A stretch of DNA of 13,452 bases, from contig JAEXZS010000041.1 of assembly GCA_023451375.1 (NCBI GenBank), forward strand, positions 1 through 13,452, given 5' to 3'. The notes under the pieces were generated by a model. It was given only the letters and a program-made list of their open reading frames with translations. It did not search any database and was not told the origin of the DNA. Positions 1-5,150 of the stretch are shown in pieces. The stretch's first letter is position 1. Every line of letters begins with the position of its first letter. The translations under genes were made by a program, and so were the position numbers. The stretch is from Pseudomonadota bacterium (GTDB lineage Bacteria > Pseudomonadota > Alphaproteobacteria > Caulobacterales > Caulobacteraceae).

Positions 1-370
1 GCCACGGACGACCCGAGGCGTCCTTGCGCCGCGCCAGCCAGGCGACGGGGCTCTCGCCCAGATTGGCCGGCTGGGCGACCAGTCGCCCGTCGGCCTGGAC
101 CAGGGTTCGACAGCCCTCGATGACGCCCGGCCGACCCGGCGCGGGGCCGTCTTTGTCCGGCGCCGCCGGCCGCATCGTCCAGCCGCCCTCCGCCCGCCCG
201 CGCAGGCGCGGCCGCTCCACGAGCGCGCGGAACTCGGCCTCGGAGAGGGTCAGGTTGACCCGCGCCCGCCGGTCCGGACCCAGCCGCAGCGCGTATCCGC
301 CGCCCTCCGTCGCCAGCCAGGCGCCGGGCCGCTCCAGCAGCCGGCGCGCCCGCTCCACGGTCCGGCTCAT
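1..370 (-). CDS. DUF6456-domain protein, 3' end cut by window edge
   Basis: Reading leftward from the ATG at 370-368, the frame stays open for 123 codons to the window edge, so the C-terminus is missing. The visible part is Arg/Ala-rich. At residues 103-123 it has the run NLGESPVAWLARRKD followed by ASGRPW, which I recognise from the start of the DUF6456 domain found in alphaproteobacteria (from memory, not searched). The start is firm: its ATG overlaps the TGA of the upstream helix-turn-helix gene as ATGA at 367-370, so the two are almost certainly co-transcribed and translationally coupled. The biochemical role is unknown. The link to a DnaA-like protein and the position facing ctrA suggest a regulatory or replication-related role, which is inference. 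The overlapping plus-strand frame is a GC-rich shadow. Confidence 0.75.
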   Translation of the reverse strand, partial: MSRTVERARRLLERPGAWLATEGGGYALRLGPDRRARVNLTLSEAEFRALVERPRLRGRAEGGWTMRPAAPDKDGPAPGRPGVIEGCRTLVQADGRLVAQPANLGESPVAWLARRKDASGRPW

Positions 371-720
371 CGCGCCAACTCGCAGCGCGGGGCCTGGTAG
401 AGAGCCTGGATGCAGGCCTCCAGCTCCGTCATCAGGTCGTCGATGGCCAGGATGTCGCGCGCCTCCTCGGCCCAGCGGCAGGCGGCGCCCGCCGTTGCTC
501 GGTTCAGGCCGAAGACGTGGCCGACCCGCTCCAACGTCCATCCGAAGGCCACGTGCGAAAGATACATGGCCAACCACCGCGCCTTGGATGTGCGCGGGTC
601 CAATCGTCCGCCTCGTGTCATGCGGTCCGGCTGCGTCCCTGTGCGCGCCGCCACCAGGTGGATGGCCACGCCCGCCTTGATCCGGTCGTCCTCTCCGACC
701 GGCACCCTGTAGTCCTCCAT
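367..720 (-). CDS. Small DnaA-domain-IV-like helix-turn-helix protein
   Basis: This 117-residue protein starts at the ATG at 720-718, with a good Shine-Dalgarno (GGGAGG in mRNA sense, from 734-729) 8 nt upstream. Residues 45-90 resemble the DNA-binding domain IV of DnaA: KARWLAMYLSH, then TLERVGHVFGLNRATAGAA. The layout matches DnaA's R..AMYL....S...IG..FG.RDHTTV, but the GRDHTTV signature that reads the DnaA box is replaced by GLNRATAG. It lacks any AAA+ domain, so it is not an initiator itself. If it binds DNA, its target probably differs from a standard DnaA box. Its stop overlaps the DUF6456 start. The gene is divergent from ctrA across a 359-bp region, so shared promoter control is plausible. 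The fold call is fairly sure; the function is unknown. Confidence 0.8.
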   Translation of the reverse strand: MEDYRVPVGEDDRIKAGVAIHLVAARTGTQPDRMTRGGRLDPRTSKARWLAMYLSHVAFGWTLERVGHVFGLNRATAGAACRWAEEARDILAIDDLMTELEACIQALYQAPRCELAR

Positions 721-779
721 GTGAAACGCCTCCCGTCACGAAATTCGATGCAAGGAGCATAAGCCCCTCTGAACCTGTG

Positions 780-797
780 ATAGGAAAATCGTCCTAT
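780..797. promoter_or_regulatory. Perfect 6-bp inverted repeat, candidate operator
   Basis: The sequence is ATAGGA, six bases (AAATCG), then TCCTAT. It lies 60 bp upstream of the helix-turn-helix gene start, in the divergent region facing ctrA. There is no U-run and no gene ending here, so an operator fits better than a terminator. I do not recognise a known regulator consensus. The 721-1079 stretch has no convincing gene; this site and the ctrA promoter elements are what it holds. Confidence 0.4.
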
Positions 798-896
798 GTC
801 GCGTCAGGATCGGACGTGGAGCCAGGCCCGCCTTAGGGTTGCGCTCGCCGTGGAAGGCGAGTTGGCGGGGTGGCAGGGACACCGCACGGCTTCAAC

Positions 897-904
897 ATGG
901 TTAA
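897..904 (-). promoter_or_regulatory. CtrA half-site upstream of ctrA
   Basis: The plus strand reads ATGGTTAA, so the minus strand reads TTAACCAT, the half-site form described for CtrA in Caulobacter. It lies about 80 bp upstream of the likely P2 box of ctrA. In C. crescentus, CtrA binds within its own upstream P1 promoter to repress it. A matching role here is inference from position and motif. Confidence 0.4.
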
Positions 905-927
905 TAAATTTCGAATGGCGGACGCCC

Positions 928-969
928 GACTCTCGACGGCGATTCGCAAATCAGCCTACGATTCGACTC
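928..969. promoter_or_regulatory. Cluster of four GANTC (CcrM) sites in the ctrA promoter
   Basis: GACTC occurs at 928-932, GATTC at 941-945, GATTC at 960-964 and GACTC at 965-969; the last two abut. GANTC is the CcrM methylation target in Caulobacter-type bacteria. A GANTC in C. crescentus ctrA P1 makes firing depend on hemimethylation after fork passage, with GcrA as activator. Four sites in 42 bp is far denser than the roughly one per 256 bp expected by chance. This region probably holds the P1-type promoter; I could not place its -35 and -10 with confidence. Confidence 0.6.
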
Positions 970-980
970 AATCGGATGGC

Positions 981-1009
981 GTTAACCCTTCTTAAGGTTT
1001 TGCTATCTT
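981..1009 (+). promoter_or_regulatory. Likely CtrA-activated ctrA promoter (P2-type)
   Basis: TTAA at 982-985 and 992-995 are separated by 6 bp, close to the CtrA consensus TTAA-N7-TTAA. GTTAAC at 981-986 can serve as a -35 region, and TATCTT at 1004-1009 as a -10 after a 17-bp spacer. This is the overlap expected when CtrA activates from the -35. It predicts a transcript start near 1016 and a 5' leader of about 64 nt. Another TTAA lies at 1008-1011. Confidence 0.5.
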
Positions 1010-1079
1010 AATCTGCTAACAAGGTTACCCGGCGGTGTGCGCGGGTGGTTACCGTCAAGCTTTGCCTGGAGGGGCACGA

Positions 1080-1781
1080 ATGCGCGTCCTGCTGATTGAA
1101 GACGATCATGCGACCGCCCAAAGCATCGAGCTGATGCTGAAGTCGGAAGGCTTCAATGTCTACACGACCGACCTGGGCGAAGAAGGCATCGATCTGGGCA
1201 AGATCTATGACTACGACCTGATCCTGCTGGACCTGAACCTGCCTGACATGAGCGGCCTCGAGGTCCTGCGCCAGCTCCGCGTCGGCAAGATCAACACGCC
1301 GGTCATGATCCTGTCGGGCAGCCATGAGATCGAGACCAAGGTCAAGACCTTCGGCGGCGGCGCCGACGACTATCTGACCAAGCCCTTCCATAAGGACGAG
1401 CTGATCGCGCGCACCCACGCCGTGGTTCGCCGTTCCAAGGGCCACGCCCAGGCGATCATCCACACCGGCGACATCGCGGTGAACCTGGACGCCAAGACGG
1501 TTGAGGTGAACGGGCACCGCGTGCACCTGACCGGTAAGGAATACCAGATGCTGGAGCTGCTCTCGCTGCGCAAGGGCACGACGCTGACCAAGGAAATGTT
1601 CCTGAACCACCTCTATGGCGGCATGGACGAGCCAGAGCTGAAGATCATCGACGTCTTCATCTGCAAGCTGCGCAAGAAGCTGGCGACCGCCGCCCACGGC
1701 AAGCACTACATCGAGACCGTCTGGGGCCGCGGCTACGTCCTGCGCGACCCGGCCGAAGGCGCCAACAGCGCTGCGGCCTGA
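1080..1781 (+). CDS. ctrA: Cell cycle response regulator CtrA
   Basis: This 233-residue OmpR-type response regulator is the master cell-cycle regulator of Caulobacter-like alphaproteobacteria. It silences the replication origin and activates flagellar, pilus, chemotaxis and division genes. The receiver domain is residues 1-118, with acidic pocket residues E7, D8 and D9, phospho-acceptor D51 and conserved K101. The winged-helix DNA-binding domain is about 124-222. The C-terminus ends AAA, fitting the Ala-Ala ClpXP degradation signal known for C. crescentus CtrA. I chose the ATG at 1080 because MRVLLIEDD is the family N-terminus and GGAGGGG lies just upstream at 1068-1074; a GTG at 1035 would only add a non-conserved leader. 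The promoter holds GANTC and CtrA boxes, so methylation and autoregulation are likely. A strong terminator follows. Confidence 0.98.
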   Translation: MRVLLIEDDHATAQSIELMLKSEGFNVYTTDLGEEGIDLGKIYDYDLILLDLNLPDMSGLEVLRQLRVGKINTPVMILSGSHEIETKVKTFGGGADDYLTKPFHKDELIARTHAVVRRSKGHAQAIIHTGDIAVNLDAKTVEVNGHRVHLTGKEYQMLELLSLRKGTTLTKEMFLNHLYGGMDEPELKIIDVFICKLRKKLATAAHGKHYIETVWGRGYVLRDPAEGANSAAA

Positions 1782-1802
1782 TACGCGTCGGATCGAAGTT
1801 CT

Positions 1803-1839
1803 GAACGCCCGCCGGGAAGCCGGCGGGCGTTCTGCTTTT
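1803..1839 (+). terminator. Intrinsic terminator of ctrA
   Basis: A perfect 13-bp stem, GAACGCCCGCCGG (1803-1815) pairing with 1820-1832, closes a GAAG tetraloop and is followed by TGCTTTT. It begins 21 bp after the ctrA stop. This is a textbook rho-independent terminator. Confidence 0.9.
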
Positions 1840-1882
1840 CGTGGCCGGGGTTTAGGGTAGGCTACGACCAATGGAGGCGACC

Positions 1883-2032
1883 ATGACCGACCCCGCCGAA
1901 CCCGACCGGGATGCGCAGGAGCTGAATCCCGAGAACCTCGACGAACTGCTGGACGAGGCCTTGGAAGAGACCTTTCCTGCCAGTGATCCGCCGGCGGTGA
2001 CCCAGCCCCGCGACCCCGACGGCGACGACTGA
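1883..2032 (+). CDS. Small acidic 'TFPASDPP' protein, unknown function
   Basis: This 49-residue, strongly acidic protein has the core LDEALEETFPASDPPAVTQP. I recognise that motif from short uncharacterised proteins in proteobacteria; no function is known to me. I chose the ATG at 1883 because GGAGG at 1873-1877 sits 5 nt upstream; an in-frame ATG at 1871 would give 53 residues but has no good ribosome site. There is no signal peptide or membrane segment. Most of the length is probably disordered apart from the short helix before TFPASDPP. It follows the ctrA terminator, so it probably has its own promoter in the 40 or so bases between. The motif conservation makes it real; its role is open. 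Confidence 0.75.
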   Translation: MTDPAEPDRDAQELNPENLDELLDEALEETFPASDPPAVTQPRDPDGDD

Positions 2033-2042
2033 GGCTCCCCAT

Positions 2043-2069
2043 CCTCCCGTCCCCGCAAGGAGGGGGAGG
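2043..2069. repeat. Imperfect GC-rich palindrome between convergent genes
   Basis: CCTCCC at 2043-2048 pairs with GGGAGG at 2064-2069, and the interior is mismatched. It lies between the small acidic gene and the convergent xylanase gene. It may be a weak terminator (GGGTTT follows on the plus strand) or a decayed intergenic palindrome like those at 6639 and 11904. Confidence 0.35.
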
Positions 2070-2086
2070 GTTTGCGAGGTTTCGGC

Positions 2087-3142
2087 CTAGCCTCCGAACC
2101 CCTCGACCAGCGCCGCCGCCATCGCGTTCGGGCGCCCGAAACTGTCGAACGGCAAGGGCCTGTCCCGGCCGTCGTCCTTGTCGTTCTGGCGATACCAGCT
2201 GTCGGTGTCGCGCAGACCCCAGACGGTGAAGGCGTAGCGCTGGGCCTCGGGCAGGGCGGCGAAGGCCTCGGCCAGCTCCGTCACGCGCGCGTTCTGCAGC
2301 GCGACGCGCTCGGCCTGCCCGCGCAGATCCAGCCGCTTTTCGGTACGCAGGGTGCAGTCCAGTTCCGACACATGGATCGGCAGGCGGAACCCCGCAACCT
2401 CGCCCATGAAGCGGGCGATGGCCCCTTCCTCGACGTCGATCCACAGGTGCGACTGCAGCCCCAGACCCTGGAGCGGACACCCCGCCTTCAGCAGCCGCTC
2501 CACCAGTCGCAGGAACTGTGCGCCCTTCGCCGGGATGCTTTCCTGATTGTATTCGTTCAGGAACAGCATGGCCTCGGGAGCCGCCTCCCGCGCCTTTTCG
2601 AACGCGCGGAGGATGTAGCCGTCGTGGCCGTAGCGGGCTGACCAATGACAGTCGCGCATGCCGGAGCCATCATCCAGGATCGGCTCGTTGACCACATCCC
2701 AGCCGCGCGCCTTGCCGCGATACCGGCCGGCGACCGTGGCGATATAGCCGTCGAAGGCAAGGTCGAAGGCGGCGTCGTCCAGGCCGGAAAAGGCCTCTTC
2801 GCCTTGCGCATACCAGATCAGCGCATGTCCATGCAGCGCCATGCCGTTGGCGGCGGCGAAGGCGGCGATGCGGTCGGATCGGTCGAAGTTGGGCCGCGCC
2901 AGGCCGTCGGCCAGGATGTACTCCATCTTCATCTCCCACTCCGGCGTCAGCTGGGAGACGTGCGTCCGCGCCAGCGCGACCCAGTCGGGATCGTCCAGCA
3001 GATAGGCCTTCACCGCCGCCCCAAACGGCGCGGGACAGGCGGACTTCAGCGGCGGGATGGAGACGGGCGCGGGCTCGGCGACGGCGAACCGATCGCAGGC
3101 GGCGAGGGCGAAGGGCGCAGCGAGAAGGGAGCGGCGGTTCAT
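2087..3142 (-). CDS. GH10 endo-1,4-beta-xylanase, probable lipoprotein
   Basis: This 351-residue glycoside hydrolase family 10 enzyme should cleave internal beta-1,4 bonds of xylan with retention of configuration. Family landmarks are GHALIW at 105-110, WDVVNEP with acid/base E153, and HVSELD with nucleophile E260. TVWGLRDTDSW near 306-316 is the usual C-terminal aromatic motif. The N-terminus has Arg-Arg, a hydrophobic stretch and LAAC with Cys16. This suggests a Tat-type and/or lipoprotein signal, so a cell-envelope enzyme. There is no carbohydrate-binding module. The ATG at 3142 has GGAGG 9 nt upstream, but that ribosome site is inside a hairpin (3143-3167). The gene lies 45 bp behind fliJ on the same strand with no clear terminator, so read-through from fliIJ is possible. 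I recall that C. crescentus also has a xylanase gene close to ctrA; this was not checked. Confidence 0.93.
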   Translation of the reverse strand: MNRRSLLAAPFALAACDRFAVAEPAPVSIPPLKSACPAPFGAAVKAYLLDDPDWVALARTHVSQLTPEWEMKMEYILADGLARPNFDRSDRIAAFAAANGMALHGHALIWYAQGEEAFSGLDDAAFDLAFDGYIATVAGRYRGKARGWDVVNEPILDDGSGMRDCHWSARYGHDGYILRAFEKAREAAPEAMLFLNEYNQESIPAKGAQFLRLVERLLKAGCPLQGLGLQSHLWIDVEEGAIARFMGEVAGFRLPIHVSELDCTLRTEKRLDLRGQAERVALQNARVTELAEAFAALPEAQRYAFTVWGLRDTDSWYRQNDKDDGRDRPLPFDSFGRPNAMAAALVEGFGG

Positions 3143-3167
3143 CGCAGGGAACCTCCGTTCCCCTGCG
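3143..3167 (-). promoter_or_regulatory. Hairpin enclosing the xylanase ribosome-binding site
   Basis: In the mRNA, CGCAGGGGAAC and GTTCCCTGCG can form a 10-bp stem with one bulged G and a GGAG loop, ending immediately before the AUG. The GGAGG Shine-Dalgarno is therefore in the loop and top of the stem. There is no U-run, so a terminator for fliIJ is less likely than control of translation. Confidence 0.5.
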
Positions 3168-3187
3168 AGGATGGGAAGATGACGGTG

Positions 3188-3598
3188 CTAGACCGCACGC
3201 CTTCTCAGGCCCATTTCGTCGAACGCCGCCGTCTCGCGCTTGGCCAGTTCGACGAGCCGGGTAAGGCGCGTGGTCTCGGCCACATGCTCGAACTTCTTCA
3301 GCTCTTCGAACGCCCCGGTCAGGGCGTCGCGGGCGCCGGCCTCTTCGGCCTCCAGCGTCTCCAGCGCGCCCTCGGCGGCGGCCTTGCGGTTCTTCCAGCC
3401 GGCCAGATAGGCCTGCAGCATCATGCCGGCTTCGGCGTCCGAGCGGGCGCGGGCGCGCTCGCCCTCGGCCTCGGCGTCCAGCACGGCCAGCTTCATCTCG
3501 GCGCCGCTGCGGCGCTCGGCGATCTCGGCCAGGCGCTTCTGCAGCGTCTCGACCTCGTAGTTGGAGATGCGGATCAGGGATTGGGCCCAGGCGGTCAT
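3188..3598 (-). CDS. fliJ: Flagellar export protein FliJ
   Basis: This 136-residue protein is rich in Ala, Glu, Arg and Leu with long helical heptad-like runs, for example residues 15-55 and 70-125. That fits the antiparallel coiled coil of FliJ. FliJ sits in the centre of the FliI ATPase ring and couples it to the export gate of the flagellar type III secretion system. Sequence similarity alone would be weak, because FliJ is poorly conserved. The call rests on size, coiled-coil composition and position 6 bp after fliI, matching the known C. crescentus fliIJ operon. The ATG at 3598 has a GGGAG-type ribosome site embedded in the end of fliI, implying coupled translation. Confidence 0.85.
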   Translation of the reverse strand: MTAWAQSLIRISNYEVETLQKRLAEIAERRSGAEMKLAVLDAEAEGERARARSDAEAGMMLQAYLAGWKNRKAAAEGALETLEAEEAGARDALTGAFEELKKFEHVAETTRLTRLVELAKRETAAFDEMGLRRRAV

Positions 3599-3604
3599 GT
3601 CTAC

Positions 3605-4948
3605 TTACTCCCTGATCATGCCTTGGTTGAGGATTTGCTCGAGCCGGGTAAAGGAATCGACAAGACGCGTGGCGTCGTCCTTGTCCTGTCCCAGGAAATC
3701 CTCCAGCGCCGGGTTCAGCGCGATGGCGCGGTCGACGATCGGATCGGCGCCCTGGCGATAGGCGCCGATCTTGATCAGCTCCTCCATGTTCGCATAGGCG
3801 CTCAGGCACTGGCGCGCGCGCTTGTTCAACTCGCGCTCGGGCGGCGTCTGACAGCCGGGCAGAGTGCGGCTGACCGACTTCAGCACGTCGATGGCGGGGA
3901 AACGCCCGCGCTCGGCGATCTTGCGATCCATGACGATATGGCCGTCAAGGATGCCTCGCACCGCGTCGGCGATCGGCTCGTCATGGTCGCCGCCGTCGAC
4001 CAGCACGGTGAACAGGGCGGTGATCGGCCCCGCCGTCGTTCCGTCCGGCCGCACCGGCCCCGGCCCCGCGCGCTCCAGCAGCTTGGGCAGTTCGGTGAAG
4101 ACGGTCGGCGTATAGCCCTTGGTGGTTGGAGGCTCGCCAGCGGCAAGGCCGATCTCGCGCTGTGCCATGGCGAAGCGGGTGACCGAGTCCATCAGGCACA
4201 GGACCTCCAGGTCCTGGTCGCGGAAATACTCGGCGATGGCCATGGTCATATAGGCGGACTGGCGCCGCTTCAGCGCCGGCTCGTCCGAGGTGGCCACCAC
4301 GACGACGGCGCGACGCAGACCCTCTTCGCCCAGCGTCTCCTCGACGAACTCGCGCACCTCCCGGCCGCGCTCGCCGATCAGGCCGACCACCACGACATCG
4401 CAGGTCGCCTGCTTGGCCAGCATCGACAGCAGCACCGACTTGCCGACGCCCGAACCGGCGAAGATGCCCAGGCGCTGGCCACGGCAGGTGGTGGTGAAGA
4501 CGTCCATCGAACGGACGCCCAGGTCCAGCCGCTCGCCCACCCGGCCGCGCGAATGGGCCGGCGGCGGCGGCGCCTTCAGCGGATAGGGGGCGGGGCCCTG
4601 CGGGAGCGGCCCCTTGCCGTCGATCGGCTGCCCGAAGGCGTCGATGATCCGGCCCAGCCAGGCCGTGGTCGGCCGCACGCTCGCGGCGGCGTCGATGATC
4701 TTGATGTCCGCGCCCGGCGCCACGCCCTCGACCGGGCCGAACGGCATCAGCAGCGCCTTGGAGTCGCGGAAGCCCACGACCTCGGCGGGCAGGGGCTGGT
4801 GGCCGCGCCGCACGATCTCGGCGCGGGCGCCCACCGCCAGGCGCGACAGGCCGCCGCGCGATTCGATCAGCAGGCCGTTCACGCCCGCGACCTTGCCGGT
4901 CACGACCAGCGGGTCGATCGCTTCGACGGCGGCGACGAGATTGCGCAA
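3605..4948 (-). CDS. fliI: Flagellum-specific ATPase FliI
   Basis: This 447-residue F1-beta-like ATPase energises export of flagellar subunits. Walker A is GSGVGKS at 165-171, GERGREV follows at 192-198, and the Walker B region is VLCLMDS at 249-255 with Asp254. PTVFTELPKLLERAG (281-295) is typical of FliI/YscN ATPases. The N-terminal beta-barrel is about residues 10-90. The start is a TTG at 4948-4946 preceded by a GGGG run; it gives the MRNLVAAVEAIDPL N-terminus expected for the family, and no in-frame ATG lies nearby. The nearby ATG at 4988 is in another frame. FliJ follows after 6 bp. CtrA-type boxes lie about 20-45 bp upstream, consistent with class II flagellar control by CtrA. The exact start is the only real doubt. 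Confidence 0.95.
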   Translation of the reverse strand: MRNLVAAVEAIDPLVVTGKVAGVNGLLIESRGGLSRLAVGARAEIVRRGHQPLPAEVVGFRDSKALLMPFGPVEGVAPGADIKIIDAAASVRPTTAWLGRIIDAFGQPIDGKGPLPQGPAPYPLKAPPPPAHSRGRVGERLDLGVRSMDVFTTTCRGQRLGIFAGSGVGKSVLLSMLAKQATCDVVVVGLIGERGREVREFVEETLGEEGLRRAVVVVATSDEPALKRRQSAYMTMAIAEYFRDQDLEVLCLMDSVTRFAMAQREIGLAAGEPPTTKGYTPTVFTELPKLLERAGPGPVRPDGTTAGPITALFTVLVDGGDHDEPIADAVRGILDGHIVMDRKIAERGRFPAIDVLKSVSRTLPGCQTPPERELNKRARQCLSAYANMEELIKIGAYRQGADPIVDRAIALNPALEDFLGQDKDDATRLVDSFTRLEQILNQGMIRE

Positions 4949-4968
4949 ACGGGACCCCAGAACAGCCG

Positions 4969-4995
4969 TTAACCCTTTGCGCCACCATGGTTAAC
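4969..4995. promoter_or_regulatory. Paired CtrA-type TTAA boxes upstream of fliI
   Basis: TTAA occurs at 4969-4972 and 4991-4994, 22 bp apart start to start (about two helical turns) instead of the usual N7. Read toward fliI, the distal one is GTTAACCATGG, containing the TTAACCAT half-site; the proximal one is GGTTAACGG. They lie in the 202-bp region between divergent fliI and the chemoreceptor gene and could serve either. The early flagellar context supports CtrA binding. Confidence 0.5.
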
Positions 4996-5076
4996 GAGCG
5001 GTGAAGGCCCGTCCCGCGCAGGATCGAGCGGCAACCCTAGGTGGGAAAACTACGGGGTTGTGCGTAAGCTCTGCAA

Positions 5077-5097
5077 CCAAAGCGGGAAACGCTTTGG
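5077..5097. promoter_or_regulatory. Perfect 8-bp inverted repeat upstream of the chemoreceptor gene
   Basis: CCAAAGCG, a GGAAA spacer, then CGCTTTGG. It lies 53 bp before the chemoreceptor start with no terminator context. It could be an operator or a leader-RNA hairpin. I recognise no cognate regulator. Confidence 0.35.
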
Positions 5098-5150
5098 CAA
5101 CCATTCAGGCGGAAGGTCCGAAGACTGACGTCAGGGAAGGGGAGCGCAGG

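Noticed and set aside
796..1011. 71-codon frame running through the ctrA control region
   Set aside because: It covers the GANTC cluster and CtrA boxes, has no ribosome site and no recognisable protein features.
1008..2645. 545-codon minus-strand frame across ctrA and the xylanase end
   Set aside because: It is antisense to ctrA and out of frame with the xylanase; the composition is typical of a GC-rich shadow frame.
2645..4972. 775-codon open frame on the plus strand across xylanase, fliJ and fliI
   Set aside because: It is antisense to three well-supported genes, has low-complexity Gly/Arg/Gln/His-rich content, no domain and no ribosome site. Long open antisense frames are expected in GC-rich DNA.
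4986..4988. ATG as an alternative fliI start
   Set aside because: It is in a different frame from FliI and falls within the CtrA-type box; the TTG at 4948 gives the family N-terminus.
5057..5070. GG-N10-GC pattern resembling a sigma-54 promoter before the chemoreceptor
   Set aside because: The flanking bases do not match TGGCAC-N5-TTGC, and the dinucleotide pattern is common in GC-rich DNA.
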